64,000 bases of DNA, from positions 1 through 64,000 of the forward strand of contig NZ_JBHYGG010000269.1 of NCBI RefSeq assembly GCF_051859125.1, written 5' to 3'. Below the pieces are notes generated by a model that saw nothing but the letters and a program-made list of their open reading frames with translations, did not search any database and was not told where the DNA came from. Both the position numbers and the translations under genes were made by a program. The DNA comes from Gemmata sp051859125. GTDB lineage: Bacteria > Planctomycetota > Planctomycetia > Gemmatales > Gemmataceae. Below are positions 43,396-51,575 of this stretch, piece by piece; position 1 is the first letter of the stretch; each line of letters starts with the position of its first letter.

Positions 43396-44841
43396 TCACC
43401 GCTTCTTCTTTTTCTTCTTCCGCTCCTCGGCGCGCTCCTTGGCGGTCTTGCGGTGGCCGGTGTCGCCCTTGGTCTTGAACTGGTCCATGCCGCCCGGCAT
43501 GAACGCGCCGGCCTTGCCCAGGCCGGTCACCATCTTGAGCCGCTGCCACATGCTCATCGTGGCCATCTGCTTCATCAACCCGCGGACCTGGTCGAACTGC
43601 TTGAGGAACTGGTTCACCTCGTGCGGCTCGACCCCGGCCCCGCGGGCGATCCGGCGGCGGCGGGGCGTGTCGATCGTGTCCGGGTCGGCCTTCTCCTGCT
43701 TCGTCATCGAGTCGATCATCCCCTGCACCCGCTTGAGCGCCTGCTCGGGGTCCTCGCCCTCGGGGATCATGTCGGACATCCCGGGCATCTTCGAGATCAT
43801 GTCCTTCATGCCCATCTTCGCGATCATCTTGAACTGCTCGCGGAACATCTCCAGCGTGAAGTTCCCCTTCTGCAGCGCCTCCTGCTGCTTCTTCATCTCC
43901 TCTTCGCCGATGTCCTGCTGGATCGTCTGGATCTTCTCCACGATCCCCATCAGGTCGCCCTGGCCGAGGATGCGCCCGGCCATGCGCTCGGGGATGAAGT
44001 CTTCGAGCTTGTCGACCTTCTCGCCGACGCCGACGAACTTGATCGGCACGCCCGTCACGCCCTTGATGGAGAGCGCCGCGCCGCCGCGGGCGTCGCCGTC
44101 GAGCTTGGTGAGGATGCAGGCGTTGAGTTCGAGCGCGTCGTTGAACGCCTTGGCGACGTTCGCGGCTTCCTGGCCGATCATCGCGTCGACGACGAGGTAG
44201 CACTCGTCGGGCTTCACGAGCTTGTCGATCCGTTTCAGCTCGTCCATCAGCTCCGTGTCGATCTGGAGCCGGCCGGCGGTGTCGAGGATGACGATGTCGC
44301 ACAGCGTGCGCTTCGCCTGCGCGACGGCGTTGCGGCACACGTCGACCGGGTTCGTCTTCTCGCTGTAGACCGGCACGCCGATCTGCTCGCCGAGCGTCTG
44401 GAGCTGCTCGACGGCCCCCGGGCGCTGCAGGTCGGCCGCCGCGAGGAGCGGCTTGCGGCCCTTGGCCTGGAGCGTCAGCGCGAGCTTCGCGGCGGTCGTC
44501 GTCTTGCCCGACCCCTGGAGCCCGCACAGCATGATGACCGCCGGGCGGTCGGCCCGCTGCGGGATCTTGGGGTCCACCGGCCCCATGAGCAGGCACAGTT
44601 CCTCGTAGACGATCTTGACGATCTGCTCCGACGGATCGACGCGCGCGAGCACGTCCTGTCCGAGCGACTTGGCCTCGACGCGGGCGATGAAGTCGTTGAG
44701 GACGTTGAAGTTGACGTCGGCCTCGAGGAACGCGCGGCGGACCTCGCGCAGACCCTCCCGGACGTTCTCGGGGGTGAGCCGGCCGCGGCCGCGGAGCTTC
44801 TTGAATGCGTCGCTCAGCCCGCGGGTGATGCCTTCGAACAT
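43396..44841 (-). CDS. ffh: Signal recognition particle protein Ffh
   Basis: 481 aa from the ATG at 44839-44841 (MFEGITRGLSDAFKKLRGRG), the family N-terminus; 14 extra upstream codons are rejected. The NG GTPase domain has G1 LQGSGKTTTAAKL, the DTAGRLQID box and TKLDGDARGG. The methionine-rich M domain follows (MFREQFKMIAKMGMKDMISK) with the RNA-binding segment IARGAGV. The C-terminus ends in a poly-lysine/arginine tail. Ffh binds 4.5S RNA and signal sequences and delivers ribosomes to FtsY. It is a housekeeping gene and a good phylogenetic marker here. No SRP RNA gene was seen nearby. Confidence 0.97.
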   Translation of the reverse strand: MFEGITRGLSDAFKKLRGRGRLTPENVREGLREVRRAFLEADVNFNVLNDFIARVEAKSLGQDVLARVDPSEQIVKIVYEELCLLMGPVDPKIPQRADRPAVIMLCGLQGSGKTTTAAKLALTLQAKGRKPLLAAADLQRPGAVEQLQTLGEQIGVPVYSEKTNPVDVCRNAVAQAKRTLCDIVILDTAGRLQIDTELMDELKRIDKLVKPDECYLVVDAMIGQEAANVAKAFNDALELNACILTKLDGDARGGAALSIKGVTGVPIKFVGVGEKVDKLEDFIPERMAGRILGQGDLMGIVEKIQTIQQDIGEEEMKKQQEALQKGNFTLEMFREQFKMIAKMGMKDMISKMPGMSDMIPEGEDPEQALKRVQGMIDSMTKQEKADPDTIDTPRRRRIARGAGVEPHEVNQFLKQFDQVRGLMKQMATMSMWQRLKMVTGLGKAGAFMPGGMDQFKTKGDTGHRKTAKERAEERKKKKKKR

Positions 44842-44971
44842 GTCTCGCGTCTCGCTCGGGAGTGGGCGCGTGCGGCACGCCAACCGTTACGTTACTTTAA
44901 GACAACGCCGGTGCCCCTTCAACGGACCGAAAGCCGGACCGGTCTCGCCGGTATGGTCTGTCCTCGGAGCC

Positions 44972-45031
44972 GGACCCGTGGTTCGCACGATGGACCTGTG
45001 ATTTGCACCCCGGACCCGGGGTTCACACCCC
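44972..45031. repeat. Three imperfect 20-bp tandem repeats
   Basis: Units at 44972-44991, 44992-45011 and 45012-45031 share the pattern ggaccYgtgRtttgcacccc. The third unit reads ggacccggggttcacacccc and resembles the hairpin element at 3-66. A small hairpin-like stretch (gccccctccgggggc) follows at about 45047. The array ends about 80 bp upstream of the next plus-strand gene and could be regulatory or simply repeat decay. Confidence 0.65.
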
Positions 45032-45114
45032 GGGCTACGAACTGCCGCCCCCTCCGGGGGCTAAAACCGTCGGTTCGCGGCGCGCCCCCGGACCGGTGCC
45101 GTTGAGGAGTTCTC

Positions 45115-46494
45115 ATGCGTTACTCTCTCGCGACTCTCGTGTTCGCCTCGTTCGCGGCCGCACTCCCGGCCGACGACTGGCCGCAGTGGCTCGGGCCGAA
45201 GCGCGACGGCGTGTGGCGCGAGGCCGGGGTGGTCGAGACGCTCCCGGCCGGCGGCCCGAAGGCGCTGTGGCGCGTCCCGGTCGGCGTCGGGTACTCCGGG
45301 CCGGCAGTCACCCAGGGGAAGGTGTTCGTCACCGACCTCGTCCCGGCCGCCGGCGCGAAGCTCCCCGACAGCGGGTTCGCCAAGAACGTCCGCGTCCCAG
45401 CCAACGAGCGGGTGCTGTGCCTCGACGAGAAGACCGGCAAGGAACTCTGGAAGCACGAGTACCCGGTCGAGTACACGATCAGCTACGCCGCCGGCCCGCG
45501 GTGTACGCCGACAGTCGACGGCGACCGCGTCTACGCGCTCGGCGCGATGGGGCACCTCGTCTGCCTCGACGTCGCGACCGGCAAGCCCGTGTGGTCGAAG
45601 AACTTCATCCAGGACTACGACGCGGCGCTGCCCGTGTGGGGGTTCGCGGCGCACCCGCTCGTGGACGGCGACAAGCTCATCTGTCTGGTCGGCGGCACCG
45701 AGTCGCGGCTCGTGGTCGCGTTCGACAAGAAGACCGGCAAGCAACTGTGGGCCGCGGAGAGCTGCTCGGGCGACTTCGGGTACTGCCCGCCGGTGATCTA
45801 CGAGTTCGGCGGCACGCGCCAGCTCATCGTGTGGCACACCAGGGCCGTGCTCGGCCTCGACCCCGACACCGGCAAGCGGATCTGGCGCGTCGACTTCGAG
45901 GCGAAGTACGCTCTCACCGCCCCGATGCCGCGGAAGGTCGGCGACCAGCTCTTCGTCACGTCGTTCTACAACGGCTCGATGCTGCTCAACGTGACCGCGG
46001 ACAAGGCGACGATCGCCTGGAAGAGCAAGGCCCGTGGCGAGATGCCGGCCCAGACCACCGACCTCAGCTCGATCATGCCGACGCCCGTGGTCGACGGCGA
46101 CCACACCTACGGCGTGTGCAGCTACGGACAGTTGCGGTGCATCAAGACGGCCACCGGCGAGCGCGTGTGGGAGACGATGAAGGCGACCCGCGGCGCGCTC
46201 ACGCCCGCTAAAGTGGCGGCCGGCGACGAGCCCGCCACGACCGAGCGGTGGAGCAACGCCTTTCTGGTCAAGCACGAGGACCGGTACTTCCTGTTCAACG
46301 AGCAGGGCGACCTGATCGTCGCGAAGCTGAGCCCGAAGGGGTACGAGGAGCTGAGCCGGGCGCACCTGATCGACCCGACGAACGTGATGGCCGGCAACGG
46401 CCGCAAGGTGGTGTGGATGCACCCCGCGTTCGCCGACAAGTGCGTCTTCGTCCGCAACGACAAGGAACTCACGTGCTTCTCGCTGGCGAAGTGA
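45115..46494 (+). CDS. Secreted PQQ-binding-like beta-propeller protein
   Basis: 459 aa with a signal peptide (MRYSLATLVFASFAAALPA). The mature N-terminus DDWPQWLGPKRDGVWREAG is the typical opening of planctomycete PQQ-like propeller proteins (consensus WPQWxGPxRDG). Repeats include LDEKTGKELWKHEYPVEY, LDVATGKPVWSKNF and LDPDTGKRIWRVDF, each ending a blade with TGKxxW. No dehydrogenase residues are evident, so it is probably a BamB-like scaffold or an uncharacterised surface protein. A hairpin at 46510-46531 follows the stop. Confidence 0.88.
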   Translation: MRYSLATLVFASFAAALPADDWPQWLGPKRDGVWREAGVVETLPAGGPKALWRVPVGVGYSGPAVTQGKVFVTDLVPAAGAKLPDSGFAKNVRVPANERVLCLDEKTGKELWKHEYPVEYTISYAAGPRCTPTVDGDRVYALGAMGHLVCLDVATGKPVWSKNFIQDYDAALPVWGFAAHPLVDGDKLICLVGGTESRLVVAFDKKTGKQLWAAESCSGDFGYCPPVIYEFGGTRQLIVWHTRAVLGLDPDTGKRIWRVDFEAKYALTAPMPRKVGDQLFVTSFYNGSMLLNVTADKATIAWKSKARGEMPAQTTDLSSIMPTPVVDGDHTYGVCSYGQLRCIKTATGERVWETMKATRGALTPAKVAAGDEPATTERWSNAFLVKHEDRYFLFNEQGDLIVAKLSPKGYEELSRAHLIDPTNVMAGNGRKVVWMHPAFADKCVFVRNDKELTCFSLAK

Positions 46495-46509
46495 CCCCGG
46501 CGGGGGACG

Positions 46510-46531
46510 CCGAACGGGGCCCACCGTTCGG
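46510..46531. terminator. Hairpin after the PQQ-propeller gene
   Basis: An 8-bp perfect stem (ccgaacgg / ccgttcgg) with a ggccca loop, 15 nt after the stop at 46494. There is no T-run. The next gene starts about 100 bp further on. Confidence 0.5.
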
Positions 46532-46629
46532 GCGTTCGGGCCGGGGCGGCCGAAAAGCGTTGACACAGGGCTCGCGCCGCCGTTTCATGAGGACGAGAAC
46601 TTGACCGACGAGAGCCGCCGAGGTCGCAC

Positions 46630-48045
46630 ATGGTACGCTTGTCTGCCCTGGCCGCGTGGTTCCTCCTTGTGCCCGCGCACCTCCGGGCGGACGACGGCAT
46701 CTCGCCGGCCACGGTGACGGCCCTCAAGCGGGCGACCGTGTTCGTCCGCGTCGAGGGGGCCGGGTGGAAGGCCACCGGCTCGGGCTTCGTCGTCGCCGCG
46801 GACAAGGACTCGGTCCTCGTCGCCACCAACCACCACGTCGTGGCGCTGCCCGAGAACGAGAAGCGCCGGCTCAGCCCGACCGAACTGGTCCGGAGCCTCA
46901 AGGTTCCGACCGTCACCGCGGTGTTCGACAGCGGCACCCGGGCCGAGGTGTCCGCGAGGGCGGAGGTGCTCGCGGCCGACCCCTTCTTCGACCTGGCGGT
47001 CCTCCGGGTGACGGGCCTCAAGGACCCACCCGCCCCGATCGACACCGCGACCCCGGTCGAACTCGTCGAGACCATGTCGGTCTACACGTTCGGGTTCCCG
47101 TTCGGCGAGGCGCTCGCGACCGGGAACGGGAACCCGAACGTGACCGTGGGGAAGGGCTCGGTGTCCAGCCTGCGGAACGACGAGAACGGCGACCTGCTCG
47201 TCGTACAGATCAACGGGGCGCTGAACCCGGGGAACAGCGGCGGCCCGGTGGTGGACGCCAAGGGCCGCCTGGTCGGCGTCGCGGTGGCCACGTTGAAGAA
47301 CAGTCAGGGCATTGGGTTCGCCGTGCCCTCGGCCGAACTGGGGAAGGTCATGAAGGGGCGGGTCGGCGGGGTCCACCTGCTCGCGAGGAGTGCCGGGGAA
47401 GGGAAACTGGCGGTCAAGGCCGAGGCGGGCCTGGTCGACCCGGGTGCCGCCGTCCGCGGGGTCACCCTTCACTACCTCGTCGTGCCGCCGAACGGCGAGA
47501 AGCCGAAGGCCGGGCTCCCGCTCGCCCAGCACAAGGGGGTCCGGACCGTCGACCTCAAGGTGGACGGCGGGGTGGCCGCCGCCGACCTCACCCTGACGAC
47601 CGCCGACGGCGAATTGTACGTCCAGGCCGTGCCCGAGGGCGGGGCGGGGGCGGCCGGCGCGAGTCGCCTGCGTGCCGCTCCCCTCCAGACCCCAAAGGGG
47701 GCCGACCCGGTGGCCCTGGGGGTGACGACGGAGCCCGAGGAGACGGACCCGGTGAGGCCGGTCGGACCGCCCACCCGTGTGCCCGTCTCGCCGTTCGCGA
47801 TGCCCAACCCGCCGACCATCCCGGCCTTCCCGGGGCGGTCGTTCCCGGCCTTCCCGGGGCGGTCGTTTCCGTCGTTCCCCACCATTCCCCCGATCCAGCC
47901 GATCATGCCGATCCGACCGATCGGCCCGCCATCGTTCCCCACGATCCCGGGGTTCCCGGCCAACCCGCGGCCGTTGTTCCCCAACCCCCCGTCGTTCCCC
48001 AACCCAACGCGGCCCGTAATCCCCGGGTTCCCCGGCCGGCCGTAA
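46630..48045 (+). CDS. Trypsin-like serine protease with Pro/Phe-rich tail
   Basis: 471 aa with a signal peptide (MVRLSALAAWFLLVPAHLRA). The triad is intact: His69 in LVATNHHVV, Asp121 in FFDLAVLRV and Ser203 in ALNPGNSGGPVV. No PDZ domain is seen. Residues about 250-350 may form a small beta domain. The last 80 residues are a proline/phenylalanine/isoleucine-rich repeat tail with AFPGRSFPAFPGRSFPSF and later NPPSFPNPTRP, which may anchor the protein or bind partners. It is the fourth trypsin-fold gene in the window and, like the one at 31751, looks active. A convergent-gene hairpin lies just downstream. Confidence 0.88.
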   Translation: MVRLSALAAWFLLVPAHLRADDGISPATVTALKRATVFVRVEGAGWKATGSGFVVAADKDSVLVATNHHVVALPENEKRRLSPTELVRSLKVPTVTAVFDSGTRAEVSARAEVLAADPFFDLAVLRVTGLKDPPAPIDTATPVELVETMSVYTFGFPFGEALATGNGNPNVTVGKGSVSSLRNDENGDLLVVQINGALNPGNSGGPVVDAKGRLVGVAVATLKNSQGIGFAVPSAELGKVMKGRVGGVHLLARSAGEGKLAVKAEAGLVDPGAAVRGVTLHYLVVPPNGEKPKAGLPLAQHKGVRTVDLKVDGGVAAADLTLTTADGELYVQAVPEGGAGAAGASRLRAAPLQTPKGADPVALGVTTEPEETDPVRPVGPPTRVPVSPFAMPNPPTIPAFPGRSFPAFPGRSFPSFPTIPPIQPIMPIRPIGPPSFPTIPGFPANPRPLFPNPPSFPNPTRPVIPGFPGRP

Positions 48046-48076
48046 TCGCGTGCGGCTCGCCCGGGGTACACGACGT

Positions 48077-48131
48077 GAGCGGCGGTTGTAAGAGAGTGGG
48101 GACGTGGCCCGATCTCTTACGACCGCCGCTC
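48077..48131. terminator. Bidirectional terminator hairpin between convergent genes
   Basis: The arms 48077-48095 and 48113-48131 pair over 19 bp with one mismatch (gagcggcggttgtaagaga against its inverse). The mismatch would be a G-U pair in the plus-strand RNA. It lies between the protease stop (48045) and the SGNH gene stop (48153), as expected for a shared terminator. Confidence 0.75.
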
Positions 48132-48152
48132 GCAACACTCCTCGCGGCCCTC

Positions 48153-48869
48153 TCACTTCAGCAGCTTTTGAAGCTCCTCGTCGATGGCGTCGGCCCAGAT
48201 GCCGTAGCCCTTCTCGGACAGGTGCAGCGCGTCGGGCATCACGTCGGCGGGCAGGGTGCCGTCGGCCGCCAGGAACTTCTTGCCGATGTCCAGGTACACG
48301 ACGGTCTTCCCGTCGGCGAACTTCGCGAGCGCCTCGTTCGTCTCGGCGATCTTCTTGCGCATGCCGGTGTCCGCGGCCTTGTCGCGGGGGAAGATGCCGA
48401 GCACCAGGACCTTCGCGTCCGGGGCCTTCTTGCGGACCGATTCGACGACCGCCCCGACCCCCTTCGCCACGTCCGCGGCCGAGTCGCCGGCCAGCCCGAA
48501 GTTGTTCGTGCCGATCATGAGGACGACCGCCTTTGGCTTGAGCCCGTCGAGCACCCCGTCGTTGAGCCGGTAGAGCACCTCGCGGGTGGTGTCGCCGCCG
48601 ATGCCGTAGTTGGCGGCGTTGAGCGGGTCGTACTTCTTCTTCCACACCGGCGCGCCGGCCCCGCCCCACCCCTGGGTGATCGAGTCGCCGATGAACACGA
48701 CGTCCACGCCGCCCTTCTTGGTGCGGGCGACGTGGTCGGCGTGCATCTTCTTCCAGGTGGCGACGGACATCCAGCCGTACTCCTGGGTCCGCGGGGCGGC
48801 GTCCCACGCGGCCGGCTTTGCCGGGGCCTGGGCGAGTACGAGCACCGAGGCGGCAACGAGTGCGTGCAT
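48153..48869 (-). CDS. Secreted SGNH/GDSL hydrolase
   Basis: 238 aa from the ATG at 48867-48869, with ggag seven nt upstream and a short signal peptide (MHALVAASVLVLAQAPAKPA). The SGNH blocks are present: VVFIGDSITQGWGG with Ser63, YGIGGDTTREVLYRL with the block II glycine, MIGTNNFG with Asn122 and MPDALHLSEKGY with Asp213 and His216. This is the platelet-activating-factor-acetylhydrolase-like subgroup. It should be an esterase or acetylhydrolase acting outside the cytoplasm; the substrate is unknown. The length is normal. Confidence 0.92.
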   Translation of the reverse strand: MHALVAASVLVLAQAPAKPAAWDAAPRTQEYGWMSVATWKKMHADHVARTKKGGVDVVFIGDSITQGWGGAGAPVWKKKYDPLNAANYGIGGDTTREVLYRLNDGVLDGLKPKAVVLMIGTNNFGLAGDSAADVAKGVGAVVESVRKKAPDAKVLVLGIFPRDKAADTGMRKKIAETNEALAKFADGKTVVYLDIGKKFLAADGTLPADVMPDALHLSEKGYGIWADAIDEELQKLLK

Positions 48870-49083
48870 TGGAAGTCTCCGTGAGAGAACGGGAGCGGGG
48901 GGACCGGTCACCGTTGTGGTACGGAAGGGCAGGGTTGTTTGCAGTGGCCGCGTGTGCCGCCCCCGCCGGATCGCGGCGACGCACGGGGGCGCGGTCCGAC
49001 TGGCTCGCTCCTGGTGCCGCCGCTCGTCCCGTTGGTGGGCGGGGCCCCGGCGGGTGGCCCCGCCCGGCCAACCGGCGAGCCGG

Positions 49084-50349
49084 TCACCGCTCCGGGGACC
49101 CGTCCAGCCGGTCCGCCCTCCTGAGCGTCGGGAACAGCCACGCCCACAGGCCGGTCACCGCGAGCGAGCCGTACCCGCCGAACGCCGCGGCCCCGATCGG
49201 CCCTAGGAACCGTGCGGCGATCCCGCTCTCGACCTCGCCCAACTCGTTCGACGCCCCGATGAACAGCGTCGACACCGCGGACACGCGGCCGCGCATCCGG
49301 TCGGGCGTCGCGATCTGCACGAGGCTCTGCCGCGTGAACACCGACACCATGTCCGCGGCCCCCAGCACGGCCAGGCACGCCACCGACAGCGGGAACCACC
49401 GGGAGTAGGCGAACACCAGCGTCATCAGGCCGAACACCGCCACGGCGGCGAGCATCTTCACGCCGACGCGGGTGCGGGCCGGCCGGACGGACAGCAGACC
49501 GGCGGTGAGCAGCGCGCCGATGGCCGGCGCGCCCCGCAGCACCCCGAACCCCTCCGGGCCGACGTGCAGCACGTCGCGGGCGAACACGGGCAGCAGGCCG
49601 GTGACGCCCCCGAGCATCACGGCGAACATGTCGAGGGAGATCGCCCCCAGGACCAGCTTGTTCCCCCACACGTAGCCCAGCCCCTCGCGGATCTGGGCGG
49701 CCCGCGACCGCCCCGGCTCGAACGCCGGCCGCGTGTCCGCCCGGATCAGCGACACGCACAGGACGGCCGCGGCGTAGAGCCCCACGCACACGGCGTACCC
49801 GGCCGCCGGGGAAGCGGCGCAGAGGACGCCCCCGAGGGCCGGGCCGCTGATGTTCGCGACCTGCGAGACGAGCGAGTTCGTGGCGATGGCGCGGGGCAGC
49901 AGGTGCGCCGGCACGAGCATCGGGCCGAGGGCGCTCACGGTCGGCTGGAAGAACGCCCGCGCGCACCCGAACAGGGCCGCGAGCGCGAAGATCTGCCACA
50001 GCCCGCCCCCGAGCCCCGAGCGCACCGCCAGCCCGACGGCGGTGACGAGTTGGGCCAGGTAGCACAGCCGCAGAATGGGCCGGCGGTCGTACCGGTCCGC
50101 GGTCTCCCCGGCGACGAGGGCCAGGGCCACCAGCGGCAGGAACTTGGCGAGGCCGATCATCCCCACCACCAGCGACGCCTCGGCGACCGACATGCTCTGC
50201 CGGGCCGTCTCGTAGACCTCCCACGCGATCAGCACCCCCTGCGACGTGCTGGCGAGGACCGCGAAGAACCGACCGGAGAGGAAGCACACGTAGGGGCGGG
50301 TGAAGAACGCCGCGTTGTCGGGCACGTGCGTGTGCATCCCGCCTGTCAT
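49084..50349 (-). CDS. MFS transporter, EntS-like (MFS_3)
   Basis: 421 aa from the ATG at 50347-50349 (MTGGMHTHVPDNAAFFTRPY); Met5 is an alternative start. The longer frame upstream runs through a tRNA-like sequence and is not coding. Twelve hydrophobic segments are readable. The loop 2-3 motif GETADRYDRRPILRL matches the MFS signature, and LPRAIATNSLVSQVANISGP is typical of enterobactin-exporter-like members. These export siderophores, drugs or unknown metabolites. It borders a decayed region on its upstream side. Confidence 0.88.
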   Translation of the reverse strand: MTGGMHTHVPDNAAFFTRPYVCFLSGRFFAVLASTSQGVLIAWEVYETARQSMSVAEASLVVGMIGLAKFLPLVALALVAGETADRYDRRPILRLCYLAQLVTAVGLAVRSGLGGGLWQIFALAALFGCARAFFQPTVSALGPMLVPAHLLPRAIATNSLVSQVANISGPALGGVLCAASPAAGYAVCVGLYAAAVLCVSLIRADTRPAFEPGRSRAAQIREGLGYVWGNKLVLGAISLDMFAVMLGGVTGLLPVFARDVLHVGPEGFGVLRGAPAIGALLTAGLLSVRPARTRVGVKMLAAVAVFGLMTLVFAYSRWFPLSVACLAVLGAADMVSVFTRQSLVQIATPDRMRGRVSAVSTLFIGASNELGEVESGIAARFLGPIGAAAFGGYGSLAVTGLWAWLFPTLRRADRLDGSPER

Positions 50350-50901
50350 ATCAACCGGGGCGGGGTTTGGTGCATTCAGCTCTGCACCATTCACCAAACG
50401 CTTGCTCTTCGAGTATGCCCGGCAGGAATTGAACCTGTAACCCTCGGCTACCTGTAACCTTCGGTTCCGGAGGCGGAAGGTGTTGGCACGCCGGCTCCAA
50501 GAAATCCCGGTCATTCCGCCGCACCGGCAAATCCGGATTTACGAACCCGCCCTGACCCTCGTTGTTGAGTCGTGGGGCGAGCTGCCCGAACACATCCGCC
50601 GAACCATCCTGACGCTCGCGGGGGCCGACAAGGCGGCCAGGGCAGGGAGCCCTTGTGAGACGCCCGCCCCGACCCTACACCGCACCCTTCGGCTTCGCCG
50701 TCCTGTCCCGCACGACCCGCTCGGGCAAGTGGGTCGAACTGGTCCTGGTACCGACGATGTTGACGGCCCTGTCGTTCGTCGAGGGCATGGGGCAGTTCTG
50801 GATGCGGACCGTCGCCTCCGAAGCCCCCTGGCACGGCCGTTGCGGTAACGCTGGTGGACCAGATGCCCACGTGTGCGTGGGCGTACCAACGCGAGGGCGC
50901 C
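50350..50901. other. Decayed region between the MFS gene and a broken small ORF
   Basis: Besides the tRNA-like sequence there is a plus-strand protein-like fragment near 50560-50650 (LVVESWGELPEHIRRTILTL) that resembles the C-terminal tail of a planctomycete hypothetical protein but lacks a plausible body. Further frames to 50900 are short and contradictory on the two strands. A small inverted repeat (ggtgca / tgcacc) lies near 50368-50387. I support no intact gene here. Confidence 0.5.
50416..50516 (-). pseudogene. tRNA-like remnant
   Basis: On the minus strand there is a well-formed T-arm (caggttcaattcctg) followed by cgggcat, which could be the 3' acceptor strand. Upstream, atgaccg could pair with it except for one mismatch. 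ttgg...ccaa could be a D-arm, and ccttc...gaagg could be an anticodon stem, but with a 13-nt loop. The variable region contains a partial duplication (ggttacagg twice). The structure is too irregular for a working tRNA. It may be a disrupted tRNA or an attachment-site remnant beside the terminase fragment. Confidence 0.35.
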
Positions 50902-51069
50902 ATGCCTGAGGAGAAGAAGGACAACCCCTAGAACGAGAAGGGCGACAAGGGCCACGCCCGCGAGGAGAAGGAGGAGCGGCAGGAGAACCACACCCCGGGC
51001 CAGAAGACCGACTCCGGCCGCGGCGGCCACCGCAAGCGGACGGGCGGCAACCCCGACGGGTCGAATTAG
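50902..51069 (+). pseudogene. Small hydrophilic ORF interrupted by an in-frame TAG
   Basis: From the ATG at 50902 the frame reads MPEEKKDNP, a TAG at 50929-50931, then NEKGDKGHAREEKEERQENH onward to a TAG at 51067. The 55-codon frame keeps a consistent Lys/Glu/Gly-rich composition on both sides of the stop, which suggests a single CAG-to-TAG change in a small basic/acidic protein gene. Its function is unknown. It lies in the degraded stretch together with other broken genes. A terminator-like hairpin follows at 51149. Confidence 0.5.
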
Positions 51070-51148
51070 CCCACACCGGGTGCCCGCCGAAGCCCGCTAA
51101 GTGGCACGCTTCAGCCCGCCGACTGAGATTCTTCGGGCTGCGCCCGGC

Positions 51149-51181
51149 GAAGCGGCCCCGGCACTGTGCCAGGGCCGCTTC
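51149..51181 (+). terminator. Intrinsic terminator candidate
   Basis: A stem of gaagcggccc / gggccgcttc, with inner pairing ggca/tgcc, followed on the plus strand by gttcttt. It is the best stem-plus-T-tract in the decayed region and lies about 80 nt downstream of the interrupted small ORF. Confidence 0.55.
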
Positions 51182-51263
51182 GTTCTTTCCATCGGGGGAT
51201 CGAGGGGCGATTCGCCCGGCGTGGTGCGGATGGCAATGGGCGGGTAACCCGCCGGGCCGTGCA

Positions 51264-51575
51264 TCAGGACGCGAGGGCGTCTGCGATCGCGTCCATGAGG
51301 TGGTCCAAGCCGACGGCGGCGTCCGCGCCACCGATCGAGGGCGGCACCTCGTTGCGCCGCACCTCGACCTCGGGCGCTCCCACGCCCGAAGGGACTTGCG
51401 GGCCCCCGCGGTTGCTCTGTCAGTACGGCCGTCAGCGCGTCCGCCGGCACGGTGACGCTACCGAGCACGGCCCCGGGTTTGTAGTCACGAATCGTCAACC
51501 TCAAGCCGTCCGCACCCGCGCCGGCGTCCACCAACCGCTCGAGATCAATGGTCTGCGAAACCCCTTCAATGGTCA
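51264..51575 (-). pseudogene. Frameshifted remnant of an unrecognised gene
   Basis: On the minus strand one frame reads LTIEGVSQTIDLERLVDAGA, then LRLTIRDYKPGAVLGSVTVP and ADALTAVLTEQ, until about 51420. The adjacent frame then continues in the same style (GGPQVPSGVGAPEVEVRRNE, ending LDHLMDAIADALAS) to a TGA at 51264-51266. The junction therefore carries a one-base-type frameshift. The 5' end is unclear because the plus-strand terminase remnant begins in the same place. The family is not recognised; a phage or mobile-element structural protein is a guess from context. Confidence 0.45.

Noticed and set aside
44972..45031. CRISPR array
   Set aside because: The three units are directly adjacent 20-mers without spacers, and no cas genes are present in the window.
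49084..50514. Longer 476-aa MFS protein starting at 50514
   Set aside because: The first 55 codons run through the tRNA-like sequence and lack MFS similarity. A normal MFS N-terminus starts at 50349 or 12 nt later.
50416..50516. A functional tRNA gene
   Set aside because: The T-arm is convincing, but the anticodon loop would be 13 nt, the variable region carries a duplication and the acceptor stem has a mismatch. It was kept only as a low-confidence remnant.
50783..50800. ggggcagttctggat as the 5' end of a tmRNA
   Set aside because: It only partly matches the tmRNA 5' end. No tag reading frame or matching 3' tRNA-like end was found on that strand at the right distance.
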